Shown here: positions 9,213 through 17,083 of the stretch, one piece after another
How positions within the stretch are numbered: position 1 is the first letter of the stretch
Layout of the letters: each line of letters opens with the position of its first letter
Origin: Variovorax guangxiensis
GTDB taxonomy: Bacteria; Pseudomonadota; Gammaproteobacteria; Burkholderiales; Burkholderiaceae_C
DNA: 64,000 nucleotides
Assembly (NCBI RefSeq): GCF_003952165.1
Contig: NZ_RXFT01000007.1
Location: 248,001-312,000, forward strand
Direction: 5' to 3'
Position numbers and translations under genes: made by a program
Notes under the pieces: generated by a model
The model's database searches: none
The model's input: only the letters and a program-made list of their open reading frames with translations
What the model was told of the DNA's origin: nothing

Positions 9213-10244
9213 TCAGGCCACCGGTTTGAGCTTCCGAACGCCCCCGTAATGGCGCTCCGTGAGCCTGGTGCTGGAGTGTTGCAGCAGGGCCGATGCCTCT
9301 TCCAAGGTGCTCGATTTCTGGGCTGCTCTCTTGCGGGCATCGCGCAGGATCATGTAGCGGATCGCGTGGACCGCCTCCGTGTCGCCATGGATGCCTGCCT
9401 TCACCGCCGCACGTTCGCGAGCCTGGTCCCACCGGTAGCGCAGCATCCGAAGGTTCACCGGCCGACCGTCGGGGGTGGACAGGAGCATCAGATGCAGGGC
9501 ATCGACGGCCCTACGCCGCGCCAGTAGCTCCGGCAGCACCTCGGACAGGGATAGGTCCCACTCGGCCTCTTTCCCGGTCTTGCTGGCCTCCAGGTGCAGG
9601 ATGTCGCCCTTGGGCAGAAGGACGGTCGTGCAGTCGGTCAGCCGCATCCCGGTGGAAGCGCCGAGGTCCATGCAGTCCTGCAGCACCTGGTCGCCCTCGA
9701 AGCGGATCGCCTCCCAGATTTCGTCCAGCACCTTCACGCGCCGCGGCTTCTCGGGGTTCTTCCATCGCGACTTCTCCATGCCGGCCGCCGGCCAGGGGAG
9801 CGTGGTGTAGCCCTCGCCGCGCGCCCAGTTCCAGATGATCGACAGCAGCGCCATCTCGCGATTGCCCTGCGTCTTGGCGGACCGGGCGCGCAGGTAGCCC
9901 TTCAGGACCGGGAGGTCGACCTGATCCCATGTAGCCGGCCCGAACGGCGGCCGGAGCTTGCGCAGGTTCTTTGCGTACCCGCGGCGGGTCTCGGCGTTCT
10001 TGTAGCTCAGCAGGCCGGTGGCCTCGTCGATTTCCCACGCGCTGAACGCCTGCTCGAGCGTGCCGGCGATGCGCGGCGTCCGGTTGTGGATCTCGTCCCA
10101 CTTCTTCAGCGCCTCGTCGTAGTCGGTGCCCAGCGGAACGTCGGGCTTGCCTTCCAGGCGCATGTCGTAGAAGTAGTAGACGGTGACCTTGCCGGAGGCG
10201 CGCTTGCGCACATGTGATCGAAGCCGTGGGTACTTCCCTGTCAT
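9213..10244 (-). CDS. int: Phage tyrosine recombinase (integrase)
   Basis: This 343-residue protein catalyses integration and excision at the tRNA-Leu site. Catalytic residues are visible: Arg201 (TGMRLTD), Lys222, His293 and Arg296 (HAIR), His323 (LLQHSS) and nucleophile Tyr333 (ERHYGG). The N-terminal part (1-65) is a basic arm-binding region. The ATG at 10244 overlaps the stop of the upstream DUF4224 gene by 4 bp. The gene sits directly next to attL and is last in the leftward operon. Confidence 0.95.
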   Translation of the reverse strand: MTGKYPRLRSHVRKRASGKVTVYYFYDMRLEGKPDVPLGTDYDEALKKWDEIHNRTPRIAGTLEQAFSAWEIDEATGLLSYKNAETRRGYAKNLRKLRPPFGPATWDQVDLPVLKGYLRARSAKTQGNREMALLSIIWNWARGEGYTTLPWPAAGMEKSRWKNPEKPRRVKVLDEIWEAIRFEGDQVLQDCMDLGASTGMRLTDCTTVLLPKGDILHLEASKTGKEAEWDLSLSEVLPELLARRRAVDALHLMLLSTPDGRPVNLRMLRYRWDQARERAAVKAGIHGDTEAVHAIRYMILRDARKRAAQKSSTLEEASALLQHSSTRLTERHYGGVRKLKPVA

Positions 10245-10465
10245 TTCACCAGCGCCAGGTTGACCCCGCGCGACGGCGTAACGGTACGGCCGGCGAGCCA
10301 TTCGCGGGTGTGGAATCGGCTCACCAGTATGCGCTTGTCGCGGCGGCGGTAGGGGATGCCGTCCTGCTTCAGGACGCGCTCCTGCTCGTCGGGGTTTGCG
10401 CTCCCCGTCAGCGCCTTGACCTCGCTGGCGCTGAGCAGTTCTTCGGAAAGAGCGGCTGTGCTCAT
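10241..10465 (-). CDS. DUF4224-like phage protein, possible excisionase
   Basis: This 74-residue protein resembles DUF4224: an N-terminal LLSASEVKALTG followed by an RVLKQDGIPYRRR winged-helix-like segment and the family's closing hydrophobic/Arg pattern. Such proteins commonly lie just upstream of integrases and are thought to be excisionase-like DNA binders. The ATG at 10465 has a strong GGGAGG ribosome site and its stop overlaps the integrase start (ATGA), so expression is coupled. The excision role is inferred from position. Confidence 0.75.
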   Translation of the reverse strand: MSTAALSEELLSASEVKALTGSANPDEQERVLKQDGIPYRRRDKRILVSRFHTREWLAGRTVTPSRGVNLALVK

Positions 10466-10716
10466 CCCTCCCCCCTCCCCGAGCTTCTGATAGCGGCAGC
10501 GGCTCGGCTTTTCGGCCATTCTTCGTCTGGGCTGTTAAGCGCACCACTGGCATCGACGGCGTTGAAGCCCTCCCAGAAGGCGTCTTTCACCAGCGGGGCC
10601 GAATGCTCTATGGCGGCTTGATAGCCATCGGTGAAGATGGCCAACATCTCGGCGCTGGAAGGATCTTCAGCGCTGCGGCCGTATTTCGCTTCGAATGCTT
10701 GTTTGATGGTGGTCAT
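10462..10716 (-). CDS. Hypothetical phage protein, 84 aa
   Basis: This is a small soluble protein (KQAFEAKYGRSAEDPSS near the N-terminus) with no recognised domain. The ATG at 10716 has a GGAG site. The stop overlaps the next gene's start by 4 bp, which supports it as a real member of the leftward operon. The sequence pattern (AFWEGFNAVDAS) resembles a family of uncharacterised small phage early proteins. Confidence 0.7.
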   Translation of the reverse strand: MTTIKQAFEAKYGRSAEDPSSAEMLAIFTDGYQAAIEHSAPLVKDAFWEGFNAVDASGALNSPDEEWPKSRAAAAIRSSGRGEG

Positions 10717-10739
10717 GCAATTCTCCTGATGGCCCCAGC

Positions 10740-11012
10740 TCATTTCGTCTCCCTGATCTCGGCAGCGAAGTCATCGCATACCTCTGTGTGAGGCCATCCC
10801 CAGCCGTCGCAGGCCTCACATACCTTCGCCGCCCGCTCAGTAGCGGCGTCCCAGACGGCTTGCATTGCGGTGCGGAGTTGGTCGGCGGTGTGAAGTGGCT
10901 CTCGGTCGTTCCCAGGAGAGAGATACAGGTCGCAGTGGTAATAGCGATCACGATATGCCACGGGCTCCGGCATCATCTCCTCGAACGCTCGCTGTGCATC
11001 TGGGTGGGTCAT
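10740..11012 (-). CDS. Hypothetical phage protein, 90 aa
   Basis: The product is rich in aromatic and acidic residues. It has a Cys-pair stretch near the C-terminus (VCEACDGWGWPHTEVC) that could bind zinc. The ATG at 11012 overlaps the upstream stop (ATGA). The function is unknown. It lies in the packed early-left operon. Confidence 0.68.
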   Translation of the reverse strand: MTHPDAQRAFEEMMPEPVAYRDRYYHCDLYLSPGNDREPLHTADQLRTAMQAVWDAATERAAKVCEACDGWGWPHTEVCDDFAAEIRETK

Positions 11013-11269
11013 GCTGGTTCCTTGGTAGCGCTGCCAAGCATGGTCACGATCTCGACACCCTGGTGTTGAGCGCGCAGCGTCACCTCGCCCCCCAGTTGCT
11101 TCACGAGGTCGGCGGCAATGTCTTCCTGAAAGCCCTGCGGCCACTCGGCGCACACCTCTTTGATGCGCTCGACCATGATCCGCTCGACAGAGCGGACCTC
11201 CAGGCCATAGATGATCTGATCGCCGTCGCTCGGGCAGGTGGCGGCGAACACATAGCGGTAGACGTTCAA
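11009..11269 (-). CDS. Hypothetical phage protein, 86 aa, TTG start
   Basis: The likely start is TTG at 11269, with an AGGAG site 7 bp upstream; no ATG fits. The protein (LNVYRYVFAATCPSDG at the start) has no known domain. Both ends overlap neighbouring genes by 4 bp, which supports the frame. The function is unknown. Confidence 0.65.
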   Translation of the reverse strand: MNVYRYVFAATCPSDGDQIIYGLEVRSVERIMVERIKEVCAEWPQGFQEDIAADLVKQLGGEVTLRAQHQGVEIVTMLGSATKEPA

Positions 11270-12015
11270 AACAGTTCTCCTGGGGCAAGCGGTTGTTGCT
11301 CTGGAACCATGAAGGTCCAGCGGGCTGGGGCGTTCTGGGATTCGATCCGCGAGCGCATGACCTGCGCGCGGGCCTCCTTGGTGGGCGGCGAGTAGGTGCC
11401 GCGCCATGCTTGGTCGATGCCGATGTTTCGGCCGATGTTGGTGCTGTCGGCACTGGCGAAGGGCAGGCGCGAGAACACCTCGGGGTTGAGCATCCGAAGA
11501 CCGTGCAGCTTGCACAGCGGGCGCCCTTCGTCATCGCAGACCACACGCAGCGCGCGGGCCATCTGGCCCCACCATGCCGCCGTGCCGATGGTGGCGAACT
11601 CGCCCGAGCTGCCAATGCAGACGCGCGGCCAGCTTGCGGCAAGGCGCTCCAGCCGATCGAGGCTTTCGTGCATGTGCCAGACGGGCGCACCGAACCACTT
11701 GGGCAGCGGCCACTCGGCCAGCAGTGCATCGTTCGCGGCCTCGTCGCCGTCGATAACGTCAGGCACTACCGCGAAATCGCAAGCGGGAATCAGCTTGCAC
11801 TGCGCGGCCCAGTCGTAGAAGGGCGCCCAGTTCTGAACCGGCTTTCCCTGCTTCCAGGCGGTGAATGCGCCGTTGTCGATGGCGAACGACTGACAAACCT
11901 CGGCAGCAAGCGCTAGATTGCGCGGCTCGGCGAAGCTCACGAAACCGTGGCCGGCCGACAGCACGCAGGCGGCTGCTGTCTCCGGTGTGATGGGGAGGCC
12001 GTGGTAATGGATCAC
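11266..12015 (-). CDS. Prophage protein, possible TGT/DpdA-like TIM-barrel fold
   Basis: The product has about 249 residues. It begins at a GTG (12015) behind a GAGGAG site, with 4-bp overlaps on both sides. Motifs in order are: FAIDNGAFTAW, DFAVVPDVIDGDEA, PVWHMHESLDRLERLA, CIGSSGEFATIG, KLHGLRMLNPEV and SADSTN. I recall proteins with this pattern as common in proteobacterial prophages. The D-rich strand ends and the HGL/DS motifs recall tRNA-guanine transglycosylases and the phage DNA 7-deazaguanine inserting enzyme DpdA. That similarity is a judgement from pattern only. No other deazaguanine gene is in the prophage; queF at 61145 is chromosomal. Confidence 0.6.
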   Translation of the reverse strand: MIHYHGLPITPETAAACVLSAGHGFVSFAEPRNLALAAEVCQSFAIDNGAFTAWKQGKPVQNWAPFYDWAAQCKLIPACDFAVVPDVIDGDEAANDALLAEWPLPKWFGAPVWHMHESLDRLERLAASWPRVCIGSSGEFATIGTAAWWGQMARALRVVCDDEGRPLCKLHGLRMLNPEVFSRLPFASADSTNIGRNIGIDQAWRGTYSPPTKEARAQVMRSRIESQNAPARWTFMVPEQQPLAPGELF

Positions 12016-12293
12016 GTCTCTCTCCTCTGTGCATCGATGGCTGCGGCAGCGCGGAAGCGCGCCATGATTCGCTTTGAAAGCCTTGCATGCACGCGCACGA
12101 GTCGCTCGTCTCCGCTCCAGTGATAGCCGGGGTCGTAGCACATGCCGTTCTCGTATGCAGCCCTTTCGGTGGGGTACTTGCGAGCGAGCATGGCGCCGGC
12201 CTCGGCGTTTGCTGCAGCGCGGGCAGTGAGGTAGTCGCGGCCTTTCGTTGGTGCGCGAAACACCGGTCGCTGAATCAGTTGGATCGCACTCAC
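12012..12293 (-). CDS. Hypothetical phage protein, 93 aa, GTG start
   Basis: This is a small basic protein with an Ala-rich helix near residues 20-40 and LVRVHARLSKRIMARF toward the C-terminus. The GTG at 12293 follows an AAGGA site, and the stop overlaps the next gene's GTG. No function is recognised. Confidence 0.65.
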   Translation of the reverse strand: MSAIQLIQRPVFRAPTKGRDYLTARAAANAEAGAMLARKYPTERAAYENGMCYDPGYHWSGDERLVRVHARLSKRIMARFRAAAAIDAQRRET

Positions 12294-12706
12294 CTTGCAC
12301 CATCCTTTCCATCTGCAGCTAGGGCGGCGCGAGCGGCATCGATTGCCCTGCGAATGTCGTAGCTCACGGCGCCGTGGAAGCCGCCAACCTGAAACTTCCA
12401 GGCAAGGCCGGCCGGGAGAATTTCCACCGTTGCGCCACGCGCTTGGAGGTGATCCAGTCGTCGCGAATCAGCCCGCAGCCTCTCTACCTCTGCCCGCAGT
12501 TCGGCGAGCTGGGATTCGGCGTCGGAGAGGCGCACCACAGGCATGCTGATGCAGTCAGCGTCACTACCATCGGGATCGCTTGGATAGACCGGGTCTTGGC
12601 AAACGCAGTCGTCGCCGTCCCAGACTGGCATCTCATCTTTCGTCGCGCGCAGGTACGCGATCACGGGCATCTCTGCTGCCTGCGATGGGGTGGGGGTGTC
12701 AGACAT
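12290..12706 (-). CDS. Hypothetical phage protein with short coiled coil, 138 aa
   Basis: The N-terminal half contains PVIAYLRATKDEMP and acidic stretches. Residues around 60-90 form a predicted coiled coil (ESQLAELRAEVERLRADS). The ATG at 12706 has a GGAG site and overlaps the upstream gene by 8 bp. The function is unknown. The layout (short N-terminal module plus coil) recurs in neighbouring early genes. Confidence 0.65.
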   Translation of the reverse strand: MSDTPTPSQAAEMPVIAYLRATKDEMPVWDGDDCVCQDPVYPSDPDGSDADCISMPVVRLSDAESQLAELRAEVERLRADSRRLDHLQARGATVEILPAGLAWKFQVGGFHGAVSYDIRRAIDAARAALAADGKDGAR

Positions 12707-13664
12707 TGAACTCCCCCGTCTTCGGCTGAGCGCTCGCGAGAGCGGCGGCAAGGTCATCGCGCGCCAGATTGCGGCGGCGTCTCAGAGTGAAGTAGTCCTC
12801 ACCGTTGATTCCTTGGAATTCGCGGTTGTCGAGTGCGTCCTGCGCTTCAAGGAAGTCCACGACAGCATCCGTCAGCGCCTCCCCCTGCTGCACTGCTGCC
12901 GAGAGGGCTGGGGTCGCTGCAAGGGCGAGTTTTGCGACAGACCCATCTTCCACGGTGGCGGTGTTGGATGAGTCCTCGTAGAAGTTGGCCGGCTCGCCGC
13001 TCACGGTGTCCCATTCGTTAGCGTCGTGCATCGTGAAGTGGTTGCCGTCCGCGTAGAACTGCAGGGCCTCGCGGAGGTTGCGGTTCTCGTCGTGCAGAAC
13101 CGCTGTCTTCTCCCTCTCCCAGCGCAGCATCGTGCGGATAGCCGCGTCCTGAGCCTTTGCATGCTCTTGTTCCCTCGCCTCTTGTGCCGATGCCGGGGCG
13201 GCGAGGGCTCGGGTGTTCCAGTGACGTGCGCCGCCGCTGAATACCTGCCCGACGATGCTGCAATCATCGTTGCTGCACCAAACGCCGAGCATCTTGTCTT
13301 CCTGAGGGGCTGTGCCGCAGAACGGGCACGGCAACAGCGTCTCTGCTCCCCCTTGGGAGCGGGTGTTGGTGGGGGTGGTGGTCATGGATGGTCCTTGCGC
13401 TGGGCGATGGCGCTCCAGTCGTGGGCGCTCTGGTGCCGATGCCGGGGCGGCGACTCGCCATCCGATTTCGGGACACTCCATGATGAAGTCCTCGAAGCCG
13501 ACGACGGCCATCTGCGACTCACAGGTTCTGAAGTTGTCTCGCCATACTGCGCCGTCACGGATGAAGTAATCGAAGCGGTCAACGGGGGCAGCTTCGCCGG
13601 TTGCCTTTACGAAGAATTCGATCTTGACTTCCCTTTGGGGATAGGTTTTTGCGGCTGTGGTCAT
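12699..13664 (-). CDS. Early phage protein with Lar-like zinc ribbon, possibly two genes fused
   Basis: A single open frame of 321 codons runs from the ATG at 13664. The first 93 residues form one unit (KIEFFVKATGEAAPVDRFDY, then FEDFIMECPEIGWRV). A second ATG at 13385, behind an AAGGA site, begins a Lar-like module: LLPCPFCG, CSNDDC and HWNTRA, as in restriction-alleviation Lar proteins. Next come a coiled stretch (MLRWEREKTAVLHDENRNLR) and an acidic C-terminus. Either one fused protein is made, or the second part is also started internally. Anti-restriction activity is suggested only by the zinc-ribbon resemblance. Confidence 0.65.
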   Translation of the reverse strand: MTTAAKTYPQREVKIEFFVKATGEAAPVDRFDYFIRDGAVWRDNFRTCESQMAVVGFEDFIMECPEIGWRVAAPASAPERPRLERHRPAQGPSMTTTPTNTRSQGGAETLLPCPFCGTAPQEDKMLGVWCSNDDCSIVGQVFSGGARHWNTRALAAPASAQEAREQEHAKAQDAAIRTMLRWEREKTAVLHDENRNLREALQFYADGNHFTMHDANEWDTVSGEPANFYEDSSNTATVEDGSVAKLALAATPALSAAVQQGEALTDAVVDFLEAQDALDNREFQGINGEDYFTLRRRRNLARDDLAAALASAQPKTGEFNV

Positions 13665-13846
13665 CGCTGGCCTTTCAATGCGGCTAGGTGGCGTGCAGCT
13701 CCTTCCACGCGATCCCACTCTTGGCAGTGGTACGAGCAGAAGGGCTTGTAGCGCTGGTACTGGGCTTGGGCGCCTTGGTTCTGGCGGATCAGCTTTCCGC
13801 AGTTCTTGCGCGCGCACCGGTCGCGGAGGTCGAGAGTTCTAGACAT
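13661..13846 (-). CDS. Small zinc-finger-like phage protein, 61 aa
   Basis: The protein has paired cysteines (CARKNC and, about 25 residues on, CSYHC), which suggests a treble-clef or similar zinc site. It is strongly basic. The ATG at 13846 follows an AAGG site. The stop overlaps the next gene by 4 bp and the start overlaps the upstream gene by 8 bp. A nucleic-acid-binding role is plausible but unproven. Confidence 0.65.
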   Translation of the reverse strand: MSRTLDLRDRCARKNCGKLIRQNQGAQAQYQRYKPFCSYHCQEWDRVEGAARHLAALKGQR

Positions 13847-14612
13847 TGCCACCTTCCCCACCCGCCTGTACTGCTTGCGGAGCGGCAGCTAGCATCTCGC
13901 GGTACACGTCTTGGGACGGCAGCGGCCATGTCTTCTTGTTTCCGGCCTTGACCATTGCCTCGGTCGGCTCCTTCGGCACCCACTGCCACCCGCTTTCTGC
14001 TGGGGCGCTAGAGGGCGAGGAGGCGAGGGCTGCAGCGATGTGCTCCAGTACGGCGGCTTTCGAGTAGTAGTTGTTGATGCCGCTTTCGTCCTGCACGTCG
14101 GCCAGACCTTCATCTAGGAAAACTTCCGGGTCCAATTCACGAGCAGTCCCCGTCTTCTCGCCGTGGTGCCACAGGAACGCACAGTAGGCCGCCACGTCGC
14201 GCGGGTCACCCTTGGCGACGTGCTCCAACAGCTTGGCCCGGCATTCATCCATCCAATCGGCTCGCTTCCAGCCATTGCTGTAGCCGTACTTCTTTTCGGC
14301 TGCGGCCAGCTTCTCGGCCAATGCACGAGAGAACTGCGCCACCAAGTCGCAGGTTTCCGGATGCAGTTCCAAGGCGGCCGCAGAGGGTGCAGGCAGTGCG
14401 GCAGCGAACATGCGCCACGTTGGCAGATGAGTGGCGACCTGTTCGTCGGTGATCGGCGTCGGGCTCGCCACTCGTGCTGCGGCAATCACCTGCTCATCGC
14501 TCGGAAGCCATGTCATCGGCTGTGCGATAGAAGGGCGGCAGGTGCATTCCGGCTCGCCGTCGCAGCTTTCGCAGCCGTGGATGACGCGTTGTGAATTGAT
14601 GTGGTTGGTCAT
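13839..14612 (-). CDS. Hypothetical phage protein, 257 aa, mosaic of early-region modules
   Basis: The N-terminus has a Cys-rich stretch (CESCDGEPECTC). Then comes a segment with LPSDEQVIAAARV and ITDEQVATHLPTWRMFAAAL. The C-terminus has GWQWVPKEPTEAMVKAG and YREMLAAAPQA, a module I recall at the ends of many unrelated phage early proteins. No enzyme motif is visible. The ATG at 14612 has an AAGGA site and overlaps the upstream stop by 4 bp. Confidence 0.65.
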   Translation of the reverse strand: MTNHINSQRVIHGCESCDGEPECTCRPSIAQPMTWLPSDEQVIAAARVASPTPITDEQVATHLPTWRMFAAALPAPSAAALELHPETCDLVAQFSRALAEKLAAAEKKYGYSNGWKRADWMDECRAKLLEHVAKGDPRDVAAYCAFLWHHGEKTGTARELDPEVFLDEGLADVQDESGINNYYSKAAVLEHIAAALASSPSSAPAESGWQWVPKEPTEAMVKAGNKKTWPLPSQDVYREMLAAAPQAVQAGGEGGNV

Positions 14613-14797
14613 GACTTCCTTCTCCTTGCAAGTTCGCCCAATGTCGGCACACGGCCATTTGGGTATGGATTGGGGCGCGAGTAGTAGCCGCCACGCCCGT
14701 CGAAAGAGCTTCCGTAGCGTTCCCAGTGCTCACGTCGCTCTATCTCTTCGCGCAACTGCCGCTCACGCTGCTGTTGCCTCCACCATTCGGCGCTCAT
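14609..14797 (-). CDS. Small highly charged phage protein, 62 aa
   Basis: The product starts with a Trp/Gln/Arg/Glu-rich helix (WWRQQQRERQLREEIERRE), then a Gly/Tyr stretch and a basic tail ending RRRKS. Both ends overlap neighbours by 4 bp. The function is unknown; the charge suggests nucleic-acid or protein binding. Confidence 0.6.
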   Translation of the reverse strand: MSAEWWRQQQRERQLREEIERREHWERYGSSFDGRGGYYSRPNPYPNGRVPTLGELARRRKS

Positions 14798-16287
14798 GCT
14801 TCACCTGCTTTCGGCTGCGCTACCTCTGCGGCCTTGGCGCGCTCGTTCAAAGCGCTGCGCAGTTGATCGGCTTCCATCGGGGTCAGCACGTTCTCAGACA
14901 CCGAGGTCGGGCCTTCGATGGTGATGCGAATGGCATTGCCGAGCTCGTTGGTGAAGGAACGGGAGACGATTTCCCCGTTGATGTCCACTCCGAAGATGCC
15001 CATCATCCGGTCGCGCTCCTCAGCGCTGCGAGCGATCAAGATCTCTCGGCCGTCCTGCAGAGAGACCCAGCCGGGCAAATGACCGTGCCCGCTGCATGAG
15101 GCGGCTGTGCGCAGGCTGGCGGCATTGAGTGCGCTGACAACATCGGCAATCTCTGGGTCACACCAGACTGTCGGCGTACCGGCGTCGTCTCGCTCCAGTA
15201 CGACCATTTTGGCTTCGCGCTCCGGTTCTGCGGCTAGGGTGCTCGCTGTTGGTGCTTCGGGGCGGGATGCGAGTGGATAGTTGCCCGAAGTGCAGGCCAT
15301 CAGGTCATCGAAGCTCGGGCCGGGCAAGCGTCCGCGCAGTTCGCGGTTCTCGTGCTCCAGTTGTTCGACCTTCTCCTGAGACCAGCGCAGCCGCGTGCGC
15401 AAACTGTCCTCCACAGAAATAACGGGCTCCTGCTCGCGCGCATCGATAGCGGCCCCAGGTGCGGCGAACCAGTCACGCAATTCTTCGCAGTGATCCGGGC
15501 CAAAGGCATTCATCGCTCGCGCAATGCATTTGGCCTCGAAGCGGCGGCCTCGCTCAAAGTCGCCAGCCTTGTCTGCTGTTTCGTCAGCCGTCTGATCGGT
15601 CAACGAGAAGACATTTCGGATGCACGCATTCCAGCCTGCCCGCACGGCCACCGCCCCGGCCGGCTCTTTGCTGGGGGTGGTGAGGGAGGCGCTGGGAACG
15701 GAGGGGGCGGGAGCAGTGAGATGCAAGCTCTGCAGACGGCGCAGCCTAAGATCTGCGTTCGCCATTGCCAAAGTGGCACTCGCATCTGTCAGTCCAAGGG
15801 TCTTGTTCAGATTGGCGAGCACAGCCTCGTCGAACTCGGACGCTGGCACCAGCGGAGAGGCGAGTGCTGCCTGAATGTTCTCCAAAGCTTTCAGAGCATC
15901 AGCACGAGCGAAAGACGCAGGGTAGCCTCGCAGTACCGAGCGGACGAGTTCCAGATCCTCCGCCACCGCTCCAGGATCTGCGGGGGGAAGATCCGCACGG
16001 ATGTATTTGATCCCGCAACTCGTGGCGTTGTCCTCACTCCACGTCACCTCGGAGAGGTTGCGGAAGGTCGCGTCATCGGTCAGCGCTTCGAGGTTTTCGC
16101 CGAGGTCGAGCCAAATATTCTCGGGCGCACTCTCGATGAGCTTGCGGATGTCTGCCGCAGTATTGAGCATTTCTTCATCGGGCTCTGCTGCGCTCTTGTC
16201 GCTCATCCCATGCGTGAACCTTGCTGCGGTTTCGCTGGCAGACTTGTCATCTTGAGGCAGGGCTGCGCTCTTGTCGGTAGAGGTCAT
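14794..16287 (-). CDS. Hypothetical early phage protein, 497 aa
   Basis: This is the longest gene of the leftward operon. No known domain is recognised. Around residues 300-330 a coil (TRLRWSQEKVEQLEHENREL) closely resembles one in the 12699-13664 product. A C-terminal segment has TVWCDPEIADVVSALNAA and TAASCSGHGHLPGWVSL, the latter possibly metal-binding. Several Ala/Pro-rich linkers suggest a modular mosaic. The ATG at 16287 and the stop both overlap neighbours by 4 bp. Confidence 0.65.
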   Translation of the reverse strand: MTSTDKSAALPQDDKSASETAARFTHGMSDKSAAEPDEEMLNTAADIRKLIESAPENIWLDLGENLEALTDDATFRNLSEVTWSEDNATSCGIKYIRADLPPADPGAVAEDLELVRSVLRGYPASFARADALKALENIQAALASPLVPASEFDEAVLANLNKTLGLTDASATLAMANADLRLRRLQSLHLTAPAPSVPSASLTTPSKEPAGAVAVRAGWNACIRNVFSLTDQTADETADKAGDFERGRRFEAKCIARAMNAFGPDHCEELRDWFAAPGAAIDAREQEPVISVEDSLRTRLRWSQEKVEQLEHENRELRGRLPGPSFDDLMACTSGNYPLASRPEAPTASTLAAEPEREAKMVVLERDDAGTPTVWCDPEIADVVSALNAASLRTAASCSGHGHLPGWVSLQDGREILIARSAEERDRMMGIFGVDINGEIVSRSFTNELGNAIRITIEGPTSVSENVLTPMEADQLRSALNERAKAAEVAQPKAGEA

Positions 16288-16574
16288 GCTTGGACTCCGG
16301 TGGTGCTGTCCTTGAAAGCGCGGACACGCTCAAGCGCCCGCGCCGCGATGCCGATGAATTCCCACGCACGTCGCGCATGCCAGTCACGCATGCCTTCTTC
16401 GCTCTCCTGGCCGCTGCCGGACATGCCGGCCAATGCGATGTGTTCCAAGGCGTCGATGGCGAGTTCCAGCGCCACGGTCTTCGCTTCCTGACTGCCAGAC
16501 TTCGGCGCCTGGCTCGTATCAACCAGCATGCAACTTTCTCCTGCGGGGATTTGGGGAGTGGGGGTGGGGTGCAT
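16284..16574 (-). CDS. Hypothetical phage protein, 96 aa
   Basis: The product has a Pro-rich N-terminus and a helical body (TVALELAIDALEHIALAG, then ARRAWEFIGIAARALERV). The ATG at 16574 shares one base with the upstream stop (TGATG), so a GTG one codon earlier is less likely. The function is unknown. Confidence 0.65.
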   Translation of the reverse strand: MHPTPTPQIPAGESCMLVDTSQAPKSGSQEAKTVALELAIDALEHIALAGMSGSGQESEEGMRDWHARRAWEFIGIAARALERVRAFKDSTTGVQA

Positions 16575-17083
16575 CACGACACCACCAGTCGTTGAGCAAC
16601 GGTCAGACGCGCTCCAGGCACTTCAATGCCGGCCTTGATTGCGCCCTTGATAGCAGTCTTGTCCGGCTCAGGCGGTGGGGGCGCGGGCTGCGTCATGAAC
16701 TCGGACGGCACCAGACTCGTATCGAAGATGTCCACTGCTGGCGGGTTGTCTTGCAGCTTGATCTTGAACAGCGGGCTCTCCAGCTTCGTGATGCCGGCCG
16801 CGATCATGTTGCGCTTCAGGTATTCGCGCAGTGCCGCAGCTGCGGTTTGGCGCTGCTTCTTGAGCTTCGTCAGTCGCTCGATCTCGGCGTCAATCGCAGG
16901 AACATGCATCTCCATAGTGCGGGCGACCATTTCCACGCCGCATGCCTTCTCGGCGATGGCCTCGGTGAGGCCCGATCCTTCGATGGTGTCGGCGATGGTC
17001 TGGGCGTCGAAATCGCCGTCAGCCAAGGTGTTCATGAGGGCGAGGTATTCGCCAGTCAAGGTATAGAGAGCGACGGAAGTCAT
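16574..17083 (-). CDS. Siphovirus Gp157-like protein
   Basis: This 169-residue protein matches the Gp157 family seen in many phage early regions. It has an N-terminal helical part (LTGEYLALMNTLADGDFD), a long Lys/Arg/Gln-rich coil (IERLTKLKKQRQTAAAALR), then a beta region (KLESPLFKIKLQDNPPAVDI) and a Pro-rich linker. The family's role is not settled; an early report linked it to phage resistance. The ATG at 17083 has an AAGGAG site. It lies just after the ERF gene, a usual arrangement. Confidence 0.82.
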   Translation of the reverse strand: MTSVALYTLTGEYLALMNTLADGDFDAQTIADTIEGSGLTEAIAEKACGVEMVARTMEMHVPAIDAEIERLTKLKKQRQTAAAALREYLKRNMIAAGITKLESPLFKIKLQDNPPAVDIFDTSLVPSEFMTQPAPPPPEPDKTAIKGAIKAGIEVPGARLTVAQRLVVS

